Below are positions 23,687 through 24,425 of a stretch of 24,425 nucleotides of DNA, in pieces. Source of the DNA: Rikenellaceae bacterium (GTDB lineage: Bacteria > Bacteroidota > Bacteroidia > Bacteroidales > UBA932); the NCBI GenBank assembly GCA_900769145.1, contig CAAGFN010000100.1, forward strand, positions 1 through 24,425, written 5' to 3'. The notes beneath the pieces are model-generated. The model searched no databases, was not told the origin of the DNA, and saw only the letters and a list, made by a program, of their open reading frames with translations. Made by a program: the position numbers and the translations under genes. Positions within the stretch are counted from its first letter, which is position 1, and each line of letters begins with the position of its first letter.

Positions 23687-24133
23687 CTACTGAGAGAGCA
23701 TCCCGGCCAGACTGATATATTGGTCATTCGAAATGCGGGCCGCCTCGAATTTCTCCCTGGCCCAGATTTCGATTTTGTAGTCATTGCCCGAGAACACTAC
23801 CTCTTTGTTTACACCTATGGCTTCCAGAAGTTTCTTCGGGACGGATATCCTGCCGACCTTGCCGTCAGGTTCCACAATAGCGCGGTCACGCATGTATTCC
23901 CTCCAAAACATAGCGTGATCCCTGTTGAAGAAGTTGAGTCTGGACTTGACCACGGAGCTTTGGTGCTCCCACTCTTCAAAGGTGTACATTTCAAGGCAGT
24001 CCTCGAAAATGTCTTTCTTGATGACGAACCTCATATCTCCATCGGCAGGCATAAGTGACTTGAACGCCGAAGGGAAGACCATCCTCCCCTTGTCGTCAAT
24101 CTTCACCGTATATTCGCCAATGAATGTGTTCAT
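23687..24133 (-). CDS. mraZ: Transcriptional regulator MraZ
   Basis: MraZ is a DNA-binding protein of the SpoVT-AbrB fold that in E. coli represses its own dcw promoter and in Mollicutes activates it. The 148-residue product has two copies of the fold's D-x-x-GR motif: DDKGRMVFPSAFK (about 13-25) and DGKVGRISVPKKLLEAIG (about 89-106), as expected. It is the first gene of the cluster. The ATG at 24133 lies about 20 bases downstream of a predicted transcription start, and 10-bp periodic repeats upstream are candidate binding sites for the protein itself. Confidence 0.96.
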   Translation of the reverse strand: MNTFIGEYTVKIDDKGRMVFPSAFKSLMPADGDMRFVIKKDIFEDCLEMYTFEEWEHQSSVVKSRLNFFNRDHAMFWREYMRDRAIVEPDGKVGRISVPKKLLEAIGVNKEVVFSGNDYKIEIWAREKFEAARISNDQYISLAGMLSQ

Positions 24134-24160
24134 AATTTTTGCCTTTCACGCTAATATCGG

Positions 24161-24168
24161 CAAATATA
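24161..24168 (-). promoter_or_regulatory. Probable -7 box of the dcw (mraZ) promoter
   Basis: The complement reads TATATTTG, a full match to the Bacteroidota -7 consensus TAnnTTTG, 28 bases upstream of the mraZ ATG. No TTTG occurs at the standard -33 distance; that space is occupied by TGTAA repeats. This fits a promoter controlled by a bound regulator, though that is inference. Confidence 0.65.
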
Positions 24169-24177
24169 GCAAAACTT

Positions 24178-24222
24178 TTACATTTTCTTACACTTTATTA
24201 CAATTTTTACCACGCGTTTACA
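24178..24222 (-). promoter_or_regulatory. Candidate MraZ operator: TGTAA direct repeats every 10 bp
   Basis: On the minus strand TGTAA occurs as the complement of 24178-24182, 24188-24192, 24198-24202 and 24218-24222, all on one exact 10-bp register. The missing fourth slot holds a degenerate GGTAA (24207-24211). MraZ operators known elsewhere are 5-6 base direct repeats on a 10-bp period (TGGGA-N5 in E. coli; AAAGTG-type boxes in Mollicutes). One unit here, AAAGTGTAAG, resembles the Mollicute box. The array ends 9 bases upstream of the -7 box and covers the -33 region. Confidence 0.6.
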
Positions 24223-24264
24223 GATTATCCGGAAATCATACAGAAAAATGTGGTCTTGGTTCCG

Positions 24265-24325
24265 TGGAATCTTGTCTTGGCAACAGTGAGTCCCATGGAA
24301 TCTTGTCTTGGCAACAGTGAGTCCC
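24265..24325. repeat. Two-copy 31-bp tandem direct repeat
   Basis: A 30-base block beginning TGGAATCTTGTCTTGG and ending CAGTGAGTCCC occurs at 24265-24294 and 24296-24325 with no mismatch, separated by one base. A fragment of the same sequence (GTCTTGG) also appears just before copy 1 at about 24253-24259, perhaps a decayed third copy. It lies upstream of the mraZ promoter and codes for nothing recognisable. Confidence 0.9.
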
Positions 24326-24333
24326 GTGACATT

Positions 24334-24425
24334 CACCTGGCCGGGGTACCACCCGCTACAAGTATCCCTGAGGCATATTTTTGAAATTTTGCCGGCCAGG
24401 TGGACACAAACCCCTTCCACCTGGC
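24334..24425. repeat. Nested inverted repeats CACCTGGCCGG / CCGGCCAGGTGGA / TCCACCTGGC
   Basis: Three related segments alternate in orientation. CACCTGGCCGG (24334-24344) is the exact complement of CCGGCCAGGTG (24392-24402), 47 bases apart. GCCAGGTGGA (24395-24404) pairs perfectly with TCCACCTGGC (24416-24425) across an 11-base loop. The middle arm can thus pair with either neighbour. The right arm touches the window end, so it may extend further. No poly-T tract follows closely on either strand within view, so a simple terminator is not supported. Confidence 0.85.

Noticed and set aside
24265..24325. Possible CRISPR array, from two identical 30-base repeats
   Set aside because: Only one base separates the copies, so there is no spacer; no cas gene is present.
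24395..24425. Intrinsic terminator (10-bp stem, 11-base loop)
   Set aside because: No T-run follows on the minus strand (next bases are CGGCAAAATTTC), and on the plus strand the window ends and no plus-strand gene precedes it.

Overview
The window reads as a chromosomal segment of a member of Bacteroidota, most likely order Bacteroidales. The evidence is a set of promoter-like sites matching the Bacteroidota TTTG / TAnnTTTG consensus (best one at 828-858), lineage-typical protein forms (MraY with a large periplasmic insertion, FtsL-like protein of the Bacteroidota type, 582-residue GltX, FtsA with a long C-terminal extension), and many starts without a Shine-Dalgarno sequence. Base composition is moderately GC-rich. 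I cannot name genus or species. I see no transposase, integrase, phage gene or CRISPR array; this is core chromosome, and most of it is well-known machinery.

Layout, left to right. (1) 1-858, minus strand: a tRNA-Thr(TGT)/Tyr(GTA)/Gly(TCC)/Thr(GGT) cluster leading into tuf (EF-Tu, cut by the left edge), driven by a near-perfect promoter inside the end of dxs. (2) 840-2744, minus: dxs, first enzyme of the MEP isoprenoid pathway. (3) 2881-5593, plus: two tandem, overlapping paralogous MFS transporters that look like the MFSD1 family; these are the only accessory genes and the only plus-strand genes. (4) 5583-8642, minus: gltX-rpiB-truB, with its own probable promoter. (5) 8718-24133, minus: a compact 13-gene division and cell-wall (dcw) cluster in the order mraZ-rsmH-ftsL-ftsI-murE-mraY-murD-ftsW-murG-murC-ftsQ-ftsA-ftsZ, lacking murF, murB and ddl. 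(6) 24134-24425: regulatory and repeat-rich DNA upstream of mraZ.

The genes fit together as an envelope-growth block. Dxs starts the supply of isoprenoid from which undecaprenyl phosphate is made; MurC, MurD and MurE build the stem peptide; MraY and MurG make lipid I and lipid II; FtsW and FtsI polymerise and crosslink it at the septum; FtsQ and FtsL connect the divisome; FtsA and FtsZ form the cytoplasmic ring. Junctions are extremely tight (ATGA overlaps, or exactly two bases between stop and start), implying coupled translation.

The most interesting observations are: a set of TGTAA direct repeats on an exact 10-bp period just upstream of the mraZ -7 box, with the architecture expected of a MraZ operator; the tandem MFSD1-like transporter pair; departures from usual signatures in FtsW and MurE; the acidic linker and C-terminal amphipathic tail on FtsA; and the 31-bp tandem and nested inverted repeats at the right edge.
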